Shown piece by piece: positions 62,968-64,000 of a stretch of 64,000 bases of DNA. The first letter of the stretch is position 1. Each line of letters opens with the position of its first letter. Source of the DNA: Albidovulum sp. (GTDB lineage: Bacteria > Pseudomonadota > Alphaproteobacteria > Rhodobacterales > Rhodobacteraceae); assembly GCA_026989275.1 (NCBI GenBank), contig JALSJQ010000009.1, positions 124,001 through 188,000 of the forward strand, read 5' to 3'. The notes under the pieces are model-generated. The model saw only the letters and a list, made by a program, of their open reading frames with translations, was not told where the DNA came from and did not search any database. Made by a program: the position numbers and the translations under genes.

Positions 62968-63855
62968 ATGAAGATACGCTCCGCTCTCGCGAGATGGTGC
63001 CCTGCCCTGGTCCGCCCGCTCCTCGCCCTGGCCCTTGCCGCGGGCGCGGTTCTTGCCGGAACCGGAGCCGGCGCCGGCACGCTCATCGTCCAGTCCACCA
63101 CATCAACCCGCAATTCGGGACTCTACGACCACATCCTGCCGGCTTTCGAGAAGGACACGGGCATCAAGGTCAAGGTCGTGGCTGTCGGAACGGGCCAGGC
63201 GCTGAAGAACGCCGCCCGCTGCGACGGCGATGTGCTTGTGGTGCACGCCAAGCCTGACGAGGAAGCCTTCGTCGCCAAGGGCCACGGGATCAGGCGGCAT
63301 CCGCTGATGCACAATGATTTCGTCATCGTCGGCCCGCGTGACGACCCGGCCGACGTGCGCCATGCCCGCTCCGCCGCCGACGCCCTCACCCGCATCGCCA
63401 AGGCCGGGGCGCCCTTCGTCTCCCGCGGGGACGAGAGCGGCACCCACAAGAAGGAGAAGGCGCTGTGGAAGGCAGCGGGGCTCGACCCCAGCGCCGCATC
63501 GGGGGGGTGGTATCGCGAGGCCGGCGCCGGCATGGGCGCCACGCTCAACATGGCCGCCGGCATGGGCGCCTATACGCTGAGCGACCGCGGCACCTGGCTC
63601 GCCTTCAACAACCGCGGCGACCTCGCGCTGCTCTTCGCCGGTGATCCGGCGCTCTACAACCCCTACGGCCTCATCATCGTCAACCCGGCCCATTGCCCGA
63701 ACGTCAACATCGAGGACGCCCGCGTCTTCCGCGACTGGCTCCTGTCCGAAAAGGGACAGAGGCTGATCGGCTCCTATCGGGTGCATAGCGAACAGCTCTT
63801 CTTCCCCGACGCCCTGCCGCAGAAGGACGGGAACGGGAAAGACAAGGCCGAGTGA
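62968..63855 (+). CDS. tupA: tungstate-binding periplasmic protein TupA
   Basis: 295 residues. A signal peptide (to about residue 36, GAGAGT) is followed by the TupA ligand motif VQSTTSTRNSGLYDHILPAFEKDTGIKVKVVAVGTGQAL, whose TTSTRNSG loop binds the oxyanion. DVLVVHAKPDEEAFV, MHNDFVIVGP, SRGDESGTHKKE and YTLSDRGTWL follow. AAGGAGG is at ideal distance from ATG 62968. The order B-C-A differs from the more usual A-B-C. Confidence 0.95.
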   Translation: MKIRSALARWCPALVRPLLALALAAGAVLAGTGAGAGTLIVQSTTSTRNSGLYDHILPAFEKDTGIKVKVVAVGTGQALKNAARCDGDVLVVHAKPDEEAFVAKGHGIRRHPLMHNDFVIVGPRDDPADVRHARSAADALTRIAKAGAPFVSRGDESGTHKKEKALWKAAGLDPSAASGGWYREAGAGMGATLNMAAGMGAYTLSDRGTWLAFNNRGDLALLFAGDPALYNPYGLIIVNPAHCPNVNIEDARVFRDWLLSEKGQRLIGSYRVHSEQLFFPDALPQKDGNGKDKAE

Positions 63856-63865
63856 CGAGGGGGGC

Positions 63866-63898
63866 GACCGCCTGCGGAATCCGGCGCCGCGGGCGGTC
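63866..63898 (+). terminator. strong hairpin after tupA
   Basis: Twelve-bp stem GACCGCCTGCGG / CCGCGGGCGGTC with one G-U pair and a 9-nt loop, 10 nt past the tupA stop. It is followed by ACCTTGCC, with only a poor T-run. It is the best terminator candidate for the tup operon. The remaining bases to 64000 hold nothing I can support. Confidence 0.55.
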
Positions 63899-64000
63899 AC
63901 CTTGCCGGCCCCCCCGGCGGAGCGGCAGACGGCAGGCCGCAGATGGCGACGCATCGACGAAGGGCCGGAGCCGGTGGATAGGGTCGGCGCAACGCGGTGC

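Noticed and set aside
1-64000. tRNA, rRNA, CRISPR array, insertion sequences, prophage, toxin-antitoxin pairs
   Set aside because: Looked for T-arm consensus (GGTTCGAATCC-like), regularly spaced repeats, transposase motifs and terminal inverted repeats; none found by eye.

Overview
The window is very G+C-rich (by eye well above 65%), has ribosome-binding sites on most genes and little gene overlap beyond 4-nt stop/start couplings. It reads as the chromosome of an alphaproteobacterium, most likely Rhodobacterales or a near relative. The grounds are gene order: ctaC-ctaB-ctaG-ctaE-surf1-thrC-M16 peptidase without ctaD, rluD beside rpoH with a small DUF6476-like gene opposite, coaBC-dut-moeB/thiF, a sphaeroides-heme-protein cluster, and a Rhodobacter capsulatus-type hup/hyp block. 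I saw no rRNA, tRNA, CRISPR array, insertion sequence or phage gene.

Layout. 1-1.6 kb: the end of a cluster of periplasmic c-type cytochromes (diheme DHC, SHP, second DHC). 1.6-11.1 kb, minus strand: cytochrome aa3 oxidase subunits II and III with their assembly factors (ctaC, ctaB, a small membrane protein, ctaG, ctaE, surf1), then thrC, an M16 peptidase, a GNAT acetyltransferase and a flavin-linked 2-hydroxyacid dehydrogenase. 11.4-24.2 kb, mainly plus strand: housekeeping genes tldD, topA, rluD, rpoH, dnaG and rpoD. 24.4-35 kb: monothiol glutaredoxin and BolA (iron-sulfur/iron homeostasis), a HAD phosphatase, an E1-like MoeB/ThiF protein, dut, coaBC, two cobalamin-type genes, a YifB/ComM ATPase and a TetR regulator.

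35.8-55.8 kb is the centrepiece: about 20 kb of same-strand genes for a membrane-bound, H2-oxidising [NiFe] hydrogenase. In transcription order they are hupT-hupU-hupV-hypF / hupS-hupL-hupE-hupC-hupD-hupF-hupG-hupH-hupIJ-hupK-hypA-hypB-hupR-hypC-hypD-hypE. HupU/HupV form a soluble H2 sensor, HupT is the histidine kinase and HupR the response regulator. HypA-F build the NiFe(CN)2CO centre, HupD trims HupL, HupE probably imports nickel, and HupC passes electrons from HupSL to quinone. The hupS upstream region holds a perfect 16-bp palindrome plus a second copy of its core. HupR has lost the Walker A lysine and the GAFTGA loop, so sigma54-type activation is unlikely.

56.4-63.9 kb, plus strand: hom and glpX, parE, and a complete tungstate ABC transporter (tupB-tupC-tupA) with a promoter, upstream direct repeats and a strong terminator. 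Several long intergenic stretches (15.7-16.3, 21.6-22.2, 26.5-27.7, 34.2-35.8, 55.8-56.4 kb) hold no gene I can support. Three of them have odd structure: a GANTC cluster before rpoD, twin GC hairpins before the HAD gene, and an open, repeat-bearing frame before the TetR domain.
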